Shown: piece by piece, positions 1 through 8,688 of the stretch
Layout of the letters: each line of letters opens with the position of its first letter
How positions within the stretch are numbered: the stretch's first letter is position 1
From: Peribacillus frigoritolerans
GTDB taxonomy: Bacteria > Bacillota > Bacilli > Bacillales > DSM-1321
Assembly (NCBI GenBank): GCA_030562215.1
Contig: JAUPFL010000002.1
Coordinates: 992,001-1,056,000 of the forward strand
DNA length: 64,000 nt
Direction: 5' to 3'
The notes under the pieces: model-generated
Database searches by the model: none
Told to the model about the DNA's origin: nothing
The model's input: the letters and a program-made list of their open reading frames with translations, nothing else
Position numbers and translations under genes: made by a program

Positions 1-24
1 CAGTGTTGATTTAAGATGATGAAA

Positions 25-67
25 AAGGCCCGACCCAGGTGAGATTTGGGTCAGGGCCTTTTGTTTT
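25..67 (+). terminator. Rho-independent terminator
   Basis: A GC-rich inverted repeat (aaggccc-gaccca paired with tgggtc-agggcctt) is followed by a T-rich tract on the + strand. It would end a + strand gene lying left of the window. The T-run favours + strand termination. Confidence 0.75.
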
Positions 68-227
68 GGGGTAATTAATAATATCAGGTCCTATTACTGA
101 AGAAATGCTTTGCATAACTAAAATGGTTACCGCGGGGTGCTCATGAACGATCTTGATAAAAGATGTCAATCGCTGTCGGCTGTGCTCCATGATGAACTAT
201 CGTTCTTTCTGTTTCCAAAAATCATTT

Positions 228-716
228 TTATGAATGGCCTTTTTTCGTCTTTTTAGTGGCAGCAGCTTCTTCAGCCGCGAGGTAATAATCAAAGTGCTGA
301 CCCGTTGGTGTTTCTAACGCTTCGATACGGGCTTCGAGTTTCTTAACGAGTTTGTGCATTTCTTCCATTTCACTTCTGTGCTGTAAAAGCTGATAGGATA
401 CAACATCGTCCGCTTTTGTTTTCAGGCCATTTTCAAGCCTGATGACCCGTTCAAGCAGTTGATCATGTTCTTTATTCGGTTCGGAGTGTTTCTGGATGGT
501 TGCTTTTCTAATCTTATTCTCTGAGATGCTGACCTTTTGGAGAATGATGCCCTCGTTCAGCTGATCTTGAACTTTTCTCAATAATGCAATGTCTTCATCC
601 GAAAACTGGTAGTGGCCAAGCTGATTCCGTTCTACTTCCATGTTCAATTGGGTGACCCAGCGTTGAATCGTACTATGGGAAACATTCAGTAACCGGGCAA
701 CTGCACTTGTATTCAT
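228..716 (-). CDS. racA: RacA-like chromosome-anchoring protein
   Basis: 162 aa. The N-terminal ~65 residues form a MerR-like helix-turn-helix (MNTSAVARLL, then STIQRWVTQLN and a GHYQFSDED wing). This closely resembles B. subtilis RacA, which binds centromere-like sites near oriC and tethers the chromosome to the cell pole through DivIVA during sporulation. Residues ~85-140 are heptad-rich coiled coil, and the tail is basic (TKKTKKGHS). B. subtilis RacA is somewhat longer. The reading frame is intact. The start is the ATG at 716, the first Met of the HTH; the upstream Shine-Dalgarno is aagggga. It stands alone on this strand. The RacA assignment rests on remembered family sequence and architecture. 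Confidence 0.82.
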   Translation of the reverse strand: MNTSAVARLLNVSHSTIQRWVTQLNMEVERNQLGHYQFSDEDIALLRKVQDQLNEGIILQKVSISENKIRKATIQKHSEPNKEHDQLLERVIRLENGLKTKADDVVSYQLLQHRSEMEEMHKLVKKLEARIEALETPTGQHFDYYLAAEEAAATKKTKKGHS

Positions 717-978
717 CGAGATTCCCCTTTTGGTTTTGAATTCGATAAGTATGGGGGAATTCCTTTACAGATGACAAAACATGTATTCATTCGGCAAAGA
801 AAGTGGAATTCCTACGTAATTTGCATGAGGAGCAATCCAAGGTGAATCCCCTGTGAAGCTTTTTGCAAATTCTTTTAGAAGCAATTGTTATGGTGTGGAT
901 GGTGGTCAATCAAGCTAAAAAGGGAAAAGTGATCCAGATGTCGAATTTACCCTAAAACATGGAAGAAGGAGGGCTAGC

Positions 979-1410
979 ATGAACAGGATCAACATTATAA
1001 CTTTAGGTGTCAGGGATATTACTGAATCATTAAGGTTTTACCGGGACGGGTTGGGATTCCGTACATTGATTAAAGAGGACGATCCCGCAATCGTTTTTTT
1101 TAATAATGCCGGAACGAAACTTGCTTTGTATCCTTTAGAGGAACTGGCAAAAGACATTGATGAGATAGAACCGCCTAAGAAAAATGGTTTCCCGGGTCTT
1201 ACGCTCGCTTATAATGCTAAATCGATTGAAGAAGTGGATGAAGTGATCAACAAGGCTGAAAAGTCTGGGGGAACAATCGAGAAATCACCTCAGGATGTTT
1301 TTTGGGGAGGATACAGCGGATATTTTTCAGACCCTGATGGTTACTATTGGGAGGTTGCGTATTCGAAGGATTGGAGTTTCGATGAAAATGATATCCTGAT
1401 TATAAAGTAA
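979..1410 (+). CDS. VOC (glyoxalase/bleomycin-resistance) family protein
   Basis: 143 aa with the two beta-alpha-beta-beta-beta modules of the vicinal-oxygen-chelate fold. The N-terminal module begins NIITLGVRDI-ESLRFYRDGLGF and the C-terminal module contains SGYFSDPDGYYWEVAYS. DPDGYYWE is the usual C-terminal metal-ligand segment, with Glu as a candidate ligand. Members act as glyoxalases, dioxygenases, isomerases or antibiotic-binding proteins, and the substrate cannot be told from sequence. The start has a clear Shine-Dalgarno (gaaggaggg) 6 nt before ATG. It is monocistronic, cytoplasmic and intact. Confidence 0.85.
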   Translation: MNRINIITLGVRDITESLRFYRDGLGFRTLIKEDDPAIVFFNNAGTKLALYPLEELAKDIDEIEPPKKNGFPGLTLAYNAKSIEEVDEVINKAEKSGGTIEKSPQDVFWGGYSGYFSDPDGYYWEVAYSKDWSFDENDILIIK

Positions 1411-1522
1411 CGCTCACTTCAGAAGGTTTACCCTTTATAAGATGTCTGGATCATAAAAAGGGCTGTTGCCTGGCCATTGCCGTAGGAGTGGCCAGGCACA
1501 ACAGCCGGTCATCATCTTGCGG

Positions 1523-2368
1523 CTACTGCGAAACTACATATTTGGCTAGTTCTTTACTTATTTGATTGCCCATTCGCTTTGATTGCTCTGTCGCTTCTTG
1601 TACACAGGCAATGAATGCATCTTCCACTTGATGTGCTTGTAGTGCTTTCAGACCTGCTTCAGTCGTTCCGCCTGGTGAAGTTACTTCCTTTCTTAGTACG
1701 GCAGGCGTTTTAGGTGATTTCTGTAACATGTCGGCTGCGCCCATAAGTGTCTGAAGAATCAATTGCTTAGCGGTTTCGGAATCGAGACCTATTTTTTCTG
1801 CCGATTTTTCCAATGCCTCGACCAAGTAATAAATATAAGCAGGACCGCTGCCTGATAAGCCTGTTACCGCATCTAGCTGGGTTTCATCGACCACTGCCAC
1901 CGTACCTACCGTTTCAAAAAGGGTAATCGCCGTTTGTAATTGCGAGTCTTTCGTATGACAGTTAGCCGCAAGGGCCGTTGCTGATTTTCCTACAGCTGCT
2001 GATGTATTAGGCATGGCACGGACGATCGAAAACCGCTTGTTGGCGATTCCTTCCAAGCTAGTTGTATGAACACCGGCAACAACGGAAATGAACTGCATTT
2101 CTTCACGGATGTATTCTTTTATTGATTGCATCGTTTCTAAAATATCTTTCGGTTTCACCGCCAGTACGACAAGGTCTGCATCCTGTACTAATAGCTGCAG
2201 CGATCTTGTTGCAGTAACACCATATTGGTCCTTTAAATAAACGAACCGATCATCGTTTGATTTATTGGTTACAAAAATATTTTCTGGTTCAATTACCTGT
2301 TGGGTCACCAGCCCCGAAATGATTGCCTCTGCCATCGATCCAGCTCCGATAAACGCGATTTTTTTCAT
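1523..2368 (-). CDS. proC: Pyrroline-5-carboxylate reductase
   Basis: 281 aa. Catalyses the last step of proline synthesis, NAD(P)H-dependent reduction of 1-pyrroline-5-carboxylate. The N-terminal Rossmann fold has GAGSMAEAI at residues ~8-16. The C-terminal dimerisation domain shows SGSGPAYIYY and the family signature TSPGGTTEAGL. I chose the ATG at 2368 because aaaggagcggg lies 4-10 nt before it; the longer in-frame reading to 2434 runs through the T-box terminator. The gene follows a T-box leader, so expression should rise when tRNA-Pro is uncharged. B. subtilis has several P5C reductases (proG, proH, proI); this one sits next to yqjP/yqjQ homologues as proI does. Confidence 0.93.
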   Translation of the reverse strand: MKKIAFIGAGSMAEAIISGLVTQQVIEPENIFVTNKSNDDRFVYLKDQYGVTATRSLQLLVQDADLVVLAVKPKDILETMQSIKEYIREEMQFISVVAGVHTTSLEGIANKRFSIVRAMPNTSAAVGKSATALAANCHTKDSQLQTAITLFETVGTVAVVDETQLDAVTGLSGSGPAYIYYLVEALEKSAEKIGLDSETAKQLILQTLMGAADMLQKSPKTPAVLRKEVTSPGGTTEAGLKALQAHQVEDAFIACVQEATEQSKRMGNQISKELAKYVVSQ

Positions 2369-2407
2369 ATTTCCCGCTCCTTTTTCTTTTAAATTTTCGG
2401 CCTTTTT

Positions 2408-2660
2408 TGAAAAACAAAAAGACCCCTCATCCAATAAAGGACGAAAGGTCTAGCTTCCGTGGTACCACCTTTGTTCAACCTTTCCGTAATAAATAAACAG
2501 AAAAGCTGCACTTGAATCCTCTAACGCGGGAATTACGTCAGGTTTTCCTGAAGGCTCATAAGGTAGGTTCAATAATGAGGGGGCGATGAAGCCTTTCAGC
2601 ACTTTCCGAGCTTCACTCTCTTTACGCCATCAATAATTTACTTGGCCTTAATCAAAGCCA
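2408..2660 (-). promoter_or_regulatory. T-box riboswitch upstream of proC
   Basis: Read on the minus strand, the canonical T-box sequence aaaggtggtaccacgg lies at about 2458-2473. It is followed at once by an intrinsic terminator (agacctttcgtcc paired with ggatgaggggtct, then a T-run) at about 2408-2450. Upstream is a structured Stem I region with the agagag/gtgaa features of T-box leaders. A candidate specifier triplet CCT (proline) lies near 2565-2567 in the gaaCCTacc context. Established role: uncharged tRNA stabilises the antiterminator. The gene context, proC, fits a tRNA-Pro sensor. The specifier choice is inference. Confidence 0.9.
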
Positions 2661-2880
2661 TGCCGTCTTTAATTACTTGTGATTATGAAGGATATATCAG
2701 TACTCTGTCAATGATAATATATGCATGGACGATAAAAAATAGACATGAATTATGTGAAAATAATGACAGTAATTAAAAATACATGTAAAATGGTAATTAT
2801 ACATGATAACTATACTTAGAATCCTGGTTAGCGTATAAAAAGATTTATATAAATATAATTATTCTAAGGTGGAAAAGATT

Positions 2881-3849
2881 ATGGCGAATTGGAATGGAGA
2901 TATTGCAAAAATTGCTTTGCCCACGCCGTTTGCAGTGGGTGATGTGAATGTTTATGTAGTTAAAGGGGATGCTTTAACGTTAATCGATACTGGAGTGAAA
3001 ACAAAACGATCAAAGGAAGCCTTGACTAACGGGCTTGGGGATTTAGGTCTGAAACTGACTGATATCGAACAAATCATTTTAACACATCATCATCCCGATC
3101 ATGCTGGTGCACTCGATTTCTTTGAAAAGGAAATCCCGGTTTATGGACACAAAAACAACCAGCGCTGGCTTACTATCAGTGATGATTTTCTTGAAACCCA
3201 TAATCGTTTTTTCCTTGATTATGCCAAAAAGTTCGGAGTGGCAGAAGAGCTGAAAAATAAACTGATCCATAACCGAGACGAAATCGGTTTCCTTAGTGAA
3301 CGGAAGCTGCATGGATATTTGGCTGAGGGAGATGAGCTTCCTGGTCTTCCAGGCTGGAAAGTGATCGAGACTCCGGGTCATGCGCAAAGCCATTTATCCT
3401 TTTACCGGGAAAGTGACGGGATCATGATCGCTGGCGATCACTTGCTTGCCAAGATTTCACCTAACCCATTAATGGAACCACCTTTACTTCCCGGAGGCAT
3501 GAGGCCTCGCCCGTTACTGCAATATAATGCATCACTTCAGAAATTATTGGATTTTCCCATATCCACAGTTTACTCCGGACATGGATCTGAGGTGGAAGGA
3601 GATGCGGTTGCCGACTTGATTCAATATAGATTCGAGCGGCAGCATAACCGTGCCATGCAGGTGAAAAGCATGCTTCAAGATAAGCCTTTATCTGCCTTTG
3701 AAGTGTGTCAGCAGCTGTTTCCGAAAGTATACCTTCAGGAAGTGGGACTGACACTTTCGGAAACGGTAGGTCAGCTGGACTATTTAGAAGACTTGGGTGA
3801 AGTTCAAACAGAAATCCAATCAGGGGTCATTCTGTATTCAATCGCTTAA
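2881..3849 (+). CDS. MBL-fold metallohydrolase (YqjP-like)
   Basis: 322 aa. Metallo-beta-lactamase fold with the metal-binding THHHPDHAG motif near residues 66-74, a second histidine in TPGHAQSH, GDH further on, and a C-terminal GHG. A C-terminal winged-helix-like extension follows, as in YqjP/LACTB2-type proteins. It probably hydrolyses a thioester, phosphoester or similar bond; the substrate is unknown. I chose ATG 2881 because aaggtgg lies 8 nt upstream; a GTG at 2869 sits inside that Shine-Dalgarno. It is followed directly by the SDR gene, as in B. subtilis yqjP-yqjQ, so the two are probably cotranscribed. Confidence 0.85.
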   Translation: MANWNGDIAKIALPTPFAVGDVNVYVVKGDALTLIDTGVKTKRSKEALTNGLGDLGLKLTDIEQIILTHHHPDHAGALDFFEKEIPVYGHKNNQRWLTISDDFLETHNRFFLDYAKKFGVAEELKNKLIHNRDEIGFLSERKLHGYLAEGDELPGLPGWKVIETPGHAQSHLSFYRESDGIMIAGDHLLAKISPNPLMEPPLLPGGMRPRPLLQYNASLQKLLDFPISTVYSGHGSEVEGDAVADLIQYRFERQHNRAMQVKSMLQDKPLSAFEVCQQLFPKVYLQEVGLTLSETVGQLDYLEDLGEVQTEIQSGVILYSIA

Positions 3850-3872
3850 TGTTCGTAAGGAGGCCGCTTTTT

Positions 3873-4655
3873 TTGAATAAGTTGCAAGGTAAAGTTATTG
3901 TTATTACCGGTGCTTCCGGAGGGATTGGCAAGGAAGTTGCCATTCAAAGTGCAAAACAGGGAGGACGTCTCGTCCTCTTGGCCAGAAGCATGGATAAATT
4001 ACTTCTGTTAAAGAATGAACTGATCACCCAATATGGGATTGATGCATATGCCTATAAGCTTGACGTTGCAGACACTGATCAGGTGACAAATGTTTTTAAT
4101 GACATCCATGAGCAAATAGGTGAAGTGGATGTGTTGGTAAACAATGCGGGTTTCGGCACGTTTAAAGAAGCGCAGGATACGGAATTAAATGAAACGAAAG
4201 CAATGTTTGCTGTCAACGTCATTGGGCTAATGGCCTGCACAAAGCTGGTTTTACCGTATATGAAGCAGAGAAAATCGGGGCATATCATCAATATCGCTTC
4301 ACAGGCCGGTAAAATCGCCACTCCTAAATCAACATTGTACTCTTCTACCAAGTTCGCAGTTCTTGGCTATTCAAACGCACTTCGGCTCGAGCTGATGGAA
4401 GATCATGTTTTTGTGACCACCGTCAATCCTGGCCCTATAGAAACGAATTTCTTTAATATTGCGGATGAATCAGGTGCATACTTAAAGAACGTTGAAAAAT
4501 TCATGCTTAAGCCTGGAGATGTCGCTGCTAAAATCGTAGCGGCGATGCTGACCAATAAGAGGGAAATCAATCTCCCTGGCTGGATGAATTTAGCTGGGAA
4601 ATGGTATAACATGTTTCCGAAGATCACCGAAACATTAGGAAAAAAGCATTTTTAA
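3873..4655 (+). CDS. Short-chain dehydrogenase/reductase (YqjQ-like)
   Basis: 260 aa. Classical SDR: NAD(P)-binding TGASGGIG near residues 12-19, NNAGFGT, and a catalytic YSSTKFAVLGYS (Tyr-x3-Lys) with an upstream Ser in NIASQAG. The C-terminal ~40 residues are hydrophobic and may touch the membrane, as in YqjQ/DltE-like SDRs. The substrate is unknown. The start is a TTG at 3873: the Shine-Dalgarno aaggagg at 3857-3863 points to it, whereas ATG 3849 lies upstream of that site and overlaps the previous stop. It is in operon with the preceding MBL gene. Confidence 0.85.
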   Translation: MNKLQGKVIVITGASGGIGKEVAIQSAKQGGRLVLLARSMDKLLLLKNELITQYGIDAYAYKLDVADTDQVTNVFNDIHEQIGEVDVLVNNAGFGTFKEAQDTELNETKAMFAVNVIGLMACTKLVLPYMKQRKSGHIINIASQAGKIATPKSTLYSSTKFAVLGYSNALRLELMEDHVFVTTVNPGPIETNFFNIADESGAYLKNVEKFMLKPGDVAAKIVAAMLTNKREINLPGWMNLAGKWYNMFPKITETLGKKHF

Positions 4656-4817
4656 AAAAGTAGGCTATACTTTCGATGCCGGACAGGTCAAAGATGGTCT
4701 AATATTAGGTAAAGGGGAATGTCGATGACATTCCCTTTTTTGAAATAACCGAAGTTTTCATTTGAATTGGTAACTATTTCATGGGGAATCCGTCTATTTC
4801 TATTAGGAGGGATTTTC

Positions 4818-5345
4818 ATGAAGATGATTGTAAACCTTTATATATATATATTCGTCGCCTTTATTCTGGGTAGCTGTCAATCCCCCGATTGGAACATGGA
4901 TGAACCCATTGATAAAGGGGAACAAGGTTTCATTACGGATCTTGACGATAAAAGGGTTTTGATTAAAGGGACGTACTATAAGGTGACCAATGATACATAT
5001 ATTCAAGATCAACATGGTAATGACCTCGATTATTCCGACCTGGAAATCGGGATGAAAGTGAAACCGTGGCACCGGGGCGGGGTGAAGAAATCATTTCCTG
5101 GGAAAGCGGAAGCAAAAATGATTCTTGTTTTGACGGATGAAATCAGCTTAGCCGAACAAAGGGCGGTCACTGCTGCTCTCGATCATGTCAGCAAAGCGGA
5201 AAGCCAGCGATTCATGGTTCTCGAAGTCGTCCATTTACCCTCAGAGCATGTTTATAATATCGAAATGATGAATCGTTCCAACTTGGATTCTTCATTCATT
5301 GTGACAGTTGAGGATTTAACGGATGAAATATTATATATAAAATAA
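4818..5345 (+). CDS. Putative DUF3221-like lipoprotein
   Basis: 175 aa. The start at 4818 has a strong aggaggg Shine-Dalgarno 7 nt upstream. The N-terminus (MKMIVNLYIYIFVAFILGSC) looks like a lipoprotein signal peptide, with Cys at ~residue 20 as the lipidation site. The mature part has a beta-rich segment (GFITDLDDKRVLI...YYKVTNDTYI) that resembles DUF3221/YobA-type small Bacillus proteins. Function is unknown; it is probably exposed on the outer face of the membrane. The gene is intact and ends just before a bidirectional terminator. Confidence 0.65.
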   Translation: MKMIVNLYIYIFVAFILGSCQSPDWNMDEPIDKGEQGFITDLDDKRVLIKGTYYKVTNDTYIQDQHGNDLDYSDLEIGMKVKPWHRGGVKKSFPGKAEAKMILVLTDEISLAEQRAVTAALDHVSKAESQRFMVLEVVHLPSEHVYNIEMMNRSNLDSSFIVTVEDLTDEILYIK

Positions 5346-5390
5346 AACAACCGGACTGATTCACTTCGAATTCTGTCCGGTTGTTTTATG
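5344..5390. terminator. Bidirectional terminator
   Basis: Long perfect stem (aaaacaaccggac / gtccggttgtttt) between two convergent genes. The A-run on the left and T-run on the right let it stop both the lipoprotein and the NlpC/P60 transcripts. Confidence 0.85.
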
Positions 5391-5405
5391 GGATATCACT
5401 GGATT

Positions 5406-6065
5406 TTATAAAGTTTTTGCACCTAAATATTTTGGTTTCCAATAAGAATTATCCATATCCGTGATGGTTATTCCTTTAGAAGACGTAGCACTGATGAATT
5501 GACCATTTCCGATATAGATCCCAACATGGGATACTCCTGTTCTTCCAGAAGAAGTATCAAAGAATACAAGATCACCCTTAGCTGGTGAAGATACTTTTAA
5601 ACCCGTATTGGAATAGAGCAAGGATGTTGTACGCGGTAAGGTAATCCCTTGTGATTTCTGGAATACGTAATAGACGAAGCCTGAGCAGTCAAATCCAGTT
5701 GGTGTTGTTCCGCCCCATTTGTAGGGTTTGCCTATTAAGGTTTTTGCATAGCTGATCAAGCTAGTATTATTGACATTATAAACACCAAGCGCATTAAATG
5801 TGTTGCGGCCGGCAATTCCGTCGGCAGTCAACCCTTTGGCTTTTTGGAATTTTTTTACTGCGGATACAGAATAGGTGCCGTAATATGTAGTCAGTGAACC
5901 TGAATATGTGAAATAACCTTTGGTTTTTAATAGTTGTTGTAGTTGTTTGACATCACTATGTGTCATTCCGGGTCTGAGGGTTTGGTCTCCAATATTGGCA
6001 AAGGCTTGCAGTGGGGTTAGCATCATGGCAGATGCAACAGCAGCTGAAGCGATCCATTTCTTCAT
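5406..6065 (-). CDS. Secreted NlpC/P60 peptidoglycan hydrolase with PG-binding domain
   Basis: 219 aa. A Sec signal peptide (MKKWIASAAVASAMM...AFA, ~residues 1-23) is followed by a PG_binding_1 domain (~28-85: RPGMTHSDVKQLQQLL...GLTADGIAGRNTF). An NlpC/P60 catalytic domain then runs to the end, with nucleophile Cys in FDCSGFVYYVF and His in SHVGIYIGNG. Such enzymes cut gamma-D-Glu-meso-DAP bonds in stem peptides. I chose ATG 6065 because the gagagg Shine-Dalgarno is 9-10 nt away; the ATG at 6074 is too close to it. It is intact, monocistronic and shares a terminator with the convergent lipoprotein gene. Confidence 0.9.
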   Translation of the reverse strand: MKKWIASAAVASAMMLTPLQAFANIGDQTLRPGMTHSDVKQLQQLLKTKGYFTYSGSLTTYYGTYSVSAVKKFQKAKGLTADGIAGRNTFNALGVYNVNNTSLISYAKTLIGKPYKWGGTTPTGFDCSGFVYYVFQKSQGITLPRTTSLLYSNTGLKVSSPAKGDLVFFDTSSGRTGVSHVGIYIGNGQFISATSSKGITITDMDNSYWKPKYLGAKTL

Positions 6066-6110
6066 AATTTTCATTTCCTCTCTATCTATCTTTCTATTAT
6101 TTCTTAACAA

Positions 6111-6479
6111 TATTATCCTACAATACCATTATGACAATTAGACATAATTTTCGTTACATTTTCATTACAAAAAATGAGCATTAAGACTGGATTTTAAACA
6201 GACGAAAGCCTGTTGAAAAGGGTGGGGAAAGTTAAAAAAACTGAGTATATGGACCTATTGGATATTAATCAAGCTACCAATTGATCTTTTTCAAAAAAAC
6301 TATTTGGATACTGAGTTTAAATTTGGAATTTCACCCATTTTTAGTATCTATTATATTTTTCAAGGAAATTACAATAAAAAGTAGAAATTTGTATGAAAAC
6401 TTCCATTGAATAAGAACGTATATTCGGTTAGAGTTATGAATATAATAAAGCGAACGTATATTCTTGTTAGGGTGAAGAG
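6111..6479. other. Intergenic region between divergent NlpC/P60 and uvrX genes
   Basis: About 370 bases, AT-rich. It should hold the divergent promoters. The only recognisable elements are the two LexA-like boxes near 6414 and 6452 listed separately. I see no convincing gene. Confidence 0.6.
6414..6463 (+). promoter_or_regulatory. Two LexA (SOS) operator boxes upstream of uvrX
   Basis: The 12-mer gaacgtatattc occurs twice, at 6414-6425 and 6452-6463. It matches the Gram-positive LexA consensus GAACNNNNGTTC except for one base (ATTC for GTTC). The second copy begins CGAAC. They lie 17-66 bases before the Y-family polymerase start, where a repressor would block transcription. Identification is by motif plus context. 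Confidence 0.7.
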
Positions 6480-7739
6480 ATGATGGATTATGGGACGATG
6501 CCGAAACAATCAATTATGTGTATCGATATGAAAAGTTTTTATGCAAGCTGTTCAGCGGTCATGCTTGGGCTGGACCCGCTTGATTGTTATCTGGCGGTGG
6601 TTGGTGATTTGAAGAGGACAGGGAGCATTGTGCTTGCAGCTTCTCCAAAGATGAAGAAGGAATTTGGCATCAAGACAGGTTCGCGGATGTTCGAGATTCC
6701 GAATGATCCGAGGATTGTCGTCGTTGAACCTAAAATGGCGACTTATTTAAGGGTCTCGACGGAAATCACCCGCTTGTTCAACCGTTATGTGCCCAAAGAA
6801 GCGATTCACGTATATAGTGTGGACGAAAGTTTTGTGAAAGTCGATGGTGCCGCTTCTTTATGGGGAGATGCCCGCATGATAGCTGAAAAGATAAAAGATG
6901 AAATTGAACGGGAATTACAGCTCCCCTGTGCCATTGGAATTGGACCGAACATGCTTATGGCAAAACTTTGCCTTGATTTGGAAGCCAAACATAAAGGGAT
7001 TGCGGAATGGCAGTATGAGGATGTACCAAGCAAACTTTGGCCGATTTCCCCGCTGCGTGAAATGTGGGGGATCGGCAGGCGCGTAGAAAAAACCCTTCAT
7101 GGAATGGGTATATTTACGGTTGGGCAGCTTGCCAATTATGATCTTGAATTACTTGAAGCGAAGTTTGGAATTATGGGCAATCAGCTTTACCACCATGCCT
7201 GGGGAATAGATTTATCCGATATGGGGGCAGCGATCATCGAAGGGCAGGTCAGCTTCGGCAAAAGTCAAATCCTGCTGCGGGATTATAAGGAGGAACATGA
7301 GATAAAGCAGGTCATGCTGGAAATTTGCGAAGAAGTTGGAAGAAGGGCACGCACCCATCGTAAGGCAGGAAGGACGGTGAGCCTAGGCATTGGTTACAGC
7401 AAGGATGAGTTTGGCGGAGGTTTCCATCGTTCGCGTTCGATTAACGAGCCGACCAACATTACGCTGGAGTTATATAAAGTTTGCCTGGAGCTTTTTCATG
7501 AGAACTATAAGCAAAAAACGGTTCGAAGCATAGAGGTCAGACTCTCGAATATTGTAGATGATAACGAAATGCAGCTGACTTTATTTGATGCTTCGCGCTG
7601 GAAGAAGCGGGAATTGAGTTACACGGTTGATCGAATCCGCCACAAATATGGAGCCAAATCGTTATTGCGTGCAGTTTCGTATACAGAAGCAGGTACAGCC
7701 GTTCACCGAAGCAAGCTGCTTGGCGGGCATAAGGCGTAA
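6480..7739 (+). CDS. uvrX: Y-family DNA polymerase (UvrX/YqjW type)
   Basis: 419 aa. Error-prone translesion polymerase of the ImpB/MucB/SamB family. The N-terminal catalytic segment CIDMKSFYASC carries the first metal-binding Asp, and VYSVDESFVKVD near residue 115 carries the DE pair. The helix-hairpin-helix/thumb region has MWGIGRRVEKTL, and the C-terminal little-finger region has SLGIGYSK. It is probably induced by DNA damage, since two LexA-like boxes precede it. ATG 6480 follows gggtgaagag; ATG 6483 is an alternative. A YolD-like gene follows 26 nt later, the usual pairing for these polymerases. The gene is intact. Confidence 0.9.
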   Translation: MMDYGTMPKQSIMCIDMKSFYASCSAVMLGLDPLDCYLAVVGDLKRTGSIVLAASPKMKKEFGIKTGSRMFEIPNDPRIVVVEPKMATYLRVSTEITRLFNRYVPKEAIHVYSVDESFVKVDGAASLWGDARMIAEKIKDEIERELQLPCAIGIGPNMLMAKLCLDLEAKHKGIAEWQYEDVPSKLWPISPLREMWGIGRRVEKTLHGMGIFTVGQLANYDLELLEAKFGIMGNQLYHHAWGIDLSDMGAAIIEGQVSFGKSQILLRDYKEEHEIKQVMLEICEEVGRRARTHRKAGRTVSLGIGYSKDEFGGGFHRSRSINEPTNITLELYKVCLELFHENYKQKTVRSIEVRLSNIVDDNEMQLTLFDASRWKKRELSYTVDRIRHKYGAKSLLRAVSYTEAGTAVHRSKLLGGHKA

Positions 7740-7765
7740 GGTTGACTTTGAAAGGAGGAAAAAGA

Positions 7766-8098
7766 ATGATTCGTGATCGCGGCCGTATCAAATGGACATC
7801 GATGATGTTGCCGGAACATGTGAAGATGCTGCGGGATTGGGTGGTGGAGGATGGCTATGAAACGAAGCGCATCCTGGATGAACAGCAACTGGAAGAAATG
7901 AATGCGGTGATGGGGGAAGCGATGGAGGAAAGAAAGGATGTCACGATTGCTCATTATGAAGGAAACCGGTATCAGCTGTTAATCGGCAGGATCCATTATT
8001 ATAATGAGCTCACCCAAAAGCTTCATATCGTTGATCGGTTTGAGCAGGCTCACTATATCAGGCTTTCCGATATAGCGGATGTAAGGATAATGGAATGA
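7766..8098 (+). CDS. YolD-like family protein (YqjX type)
   Basis: 110 aa. Typical YolD-like protein: N-terminal DRGRIKWTSMMLPEHVKML, then a small beta-rich domain (YQLLIGRIHYYNELTQKLHIVD...RLSDIADVRI). These are found downstream of Y-family polymerase genes in Bacillus, often under SOS control; their exact function is not settled. The start at ATG 7766 has a strong aaaggagg 8 nt upstream. It is probably cotranscribed with uvrX and ends in a good terminator. Confidence 0.88.
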   Translation: MIRDRGRIKWTSMMLPEHVKMLRDWVVEDGYETKRILDEQQLEEMNAVMGEAMEERKDVTIAHYEGNRYQLLIGRIHYYNELTQKLHIVDRFEQAHYIRLSDIADVRIME

Positions 8099-8105
8099 TG
8101 AGCGG

Positions 8106-8137
8106 AAGGGCTGTTCCCAAGGGACAGCCTTTCATTT
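8106..8137 (+). terminator. Terminator after uvrX-yolD operon
   Basis: Inverted repeat aagg-gctgtccc type (aagggctgttccc / gggacagcctt) followed by tcatttt, eight bases after the YolD-like stop. Confidence 0.7.
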
Positions 8138-8321
8138 TCGAAACGGCATCGTGATGAAAGGAACGACGTGGCATAAGAGAATCGGCATTGGTTAGAACGG
8201 TCCATGAGGAAAGTGATTTTCGTGAGGGCTGATCTTGCAAAAGGAAGCAGGCAGTTTCGTTAACAGAAACGTTTTTATCGTTTATAATGGAGGAATGCAA
8301 AGACACCGGGAGGCAGCAATC

Positions 8322-8645
8322 ATGTATATTGAATGGACGGAAACAGCGGCTGAGAAAGTAGCCGGTAAGGTACAGGGACAAGAAGGATATTTACAGTTGA
8401 AATATGATACTGATGGCTGTGGCTGCGTGGTAAGTGGTGTGACGGCGCTATGGTGGGTCAACGAACCTGAAGAAGGTACTGAAAAAGTGGAAACGAACGG
8501 AATCCCCCTATATGTTGAGAAATCAAAAATGATTTTTCTTGATGAAGTCATGAAAATAGACTTTGTTCCGGAAGCGAACAGCTTTCAATTAAAAAGTCCG
8601 AATCAAATCTTAAATCCGAGGATGAGCTTTTTTAATAAAATCTAA
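8322..8645 (+). CDS. HesB/IscA-like protein (YqkB-like)
   Basis: 107 aa. It resembles the HesB/IscA-fold family of iron-sulfur biogenesis proteins (MYIEWTETAAEKVA; LQLKYDTDGCGCVVSGV). Only the DGCGC cysteines are present; the C-terminal Cys pair of true A-type carriers is missing, as in Bacillus YqkB. A role as a Fe-S carrier is therefore uncertain. ATG 8322 has a gggaggc Shine-Dalgarno 8 nt upstream. Intact and monocistronic. Confidence 0.8.
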   Translation: MYIEWTETAAEKVAGKVQGQEGYLQLKYDTDGCGCVVSGVTALWWVNEPEEGTEKVETNGIPLYVEKSKMIFLDEVMKIDFVPEANSFQLKSPNQILNPRMSFFNKI

Positions 8646-8688
8646 CTAAAAGCAAAAGAGGGGATTTTGGATACCCTCTCTTTTCTTC

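Noticed and set aside
2265..2453. Plus-strand open frame opposite the proC start
   Set aside because: Shadow of proC and the T-box terminator.
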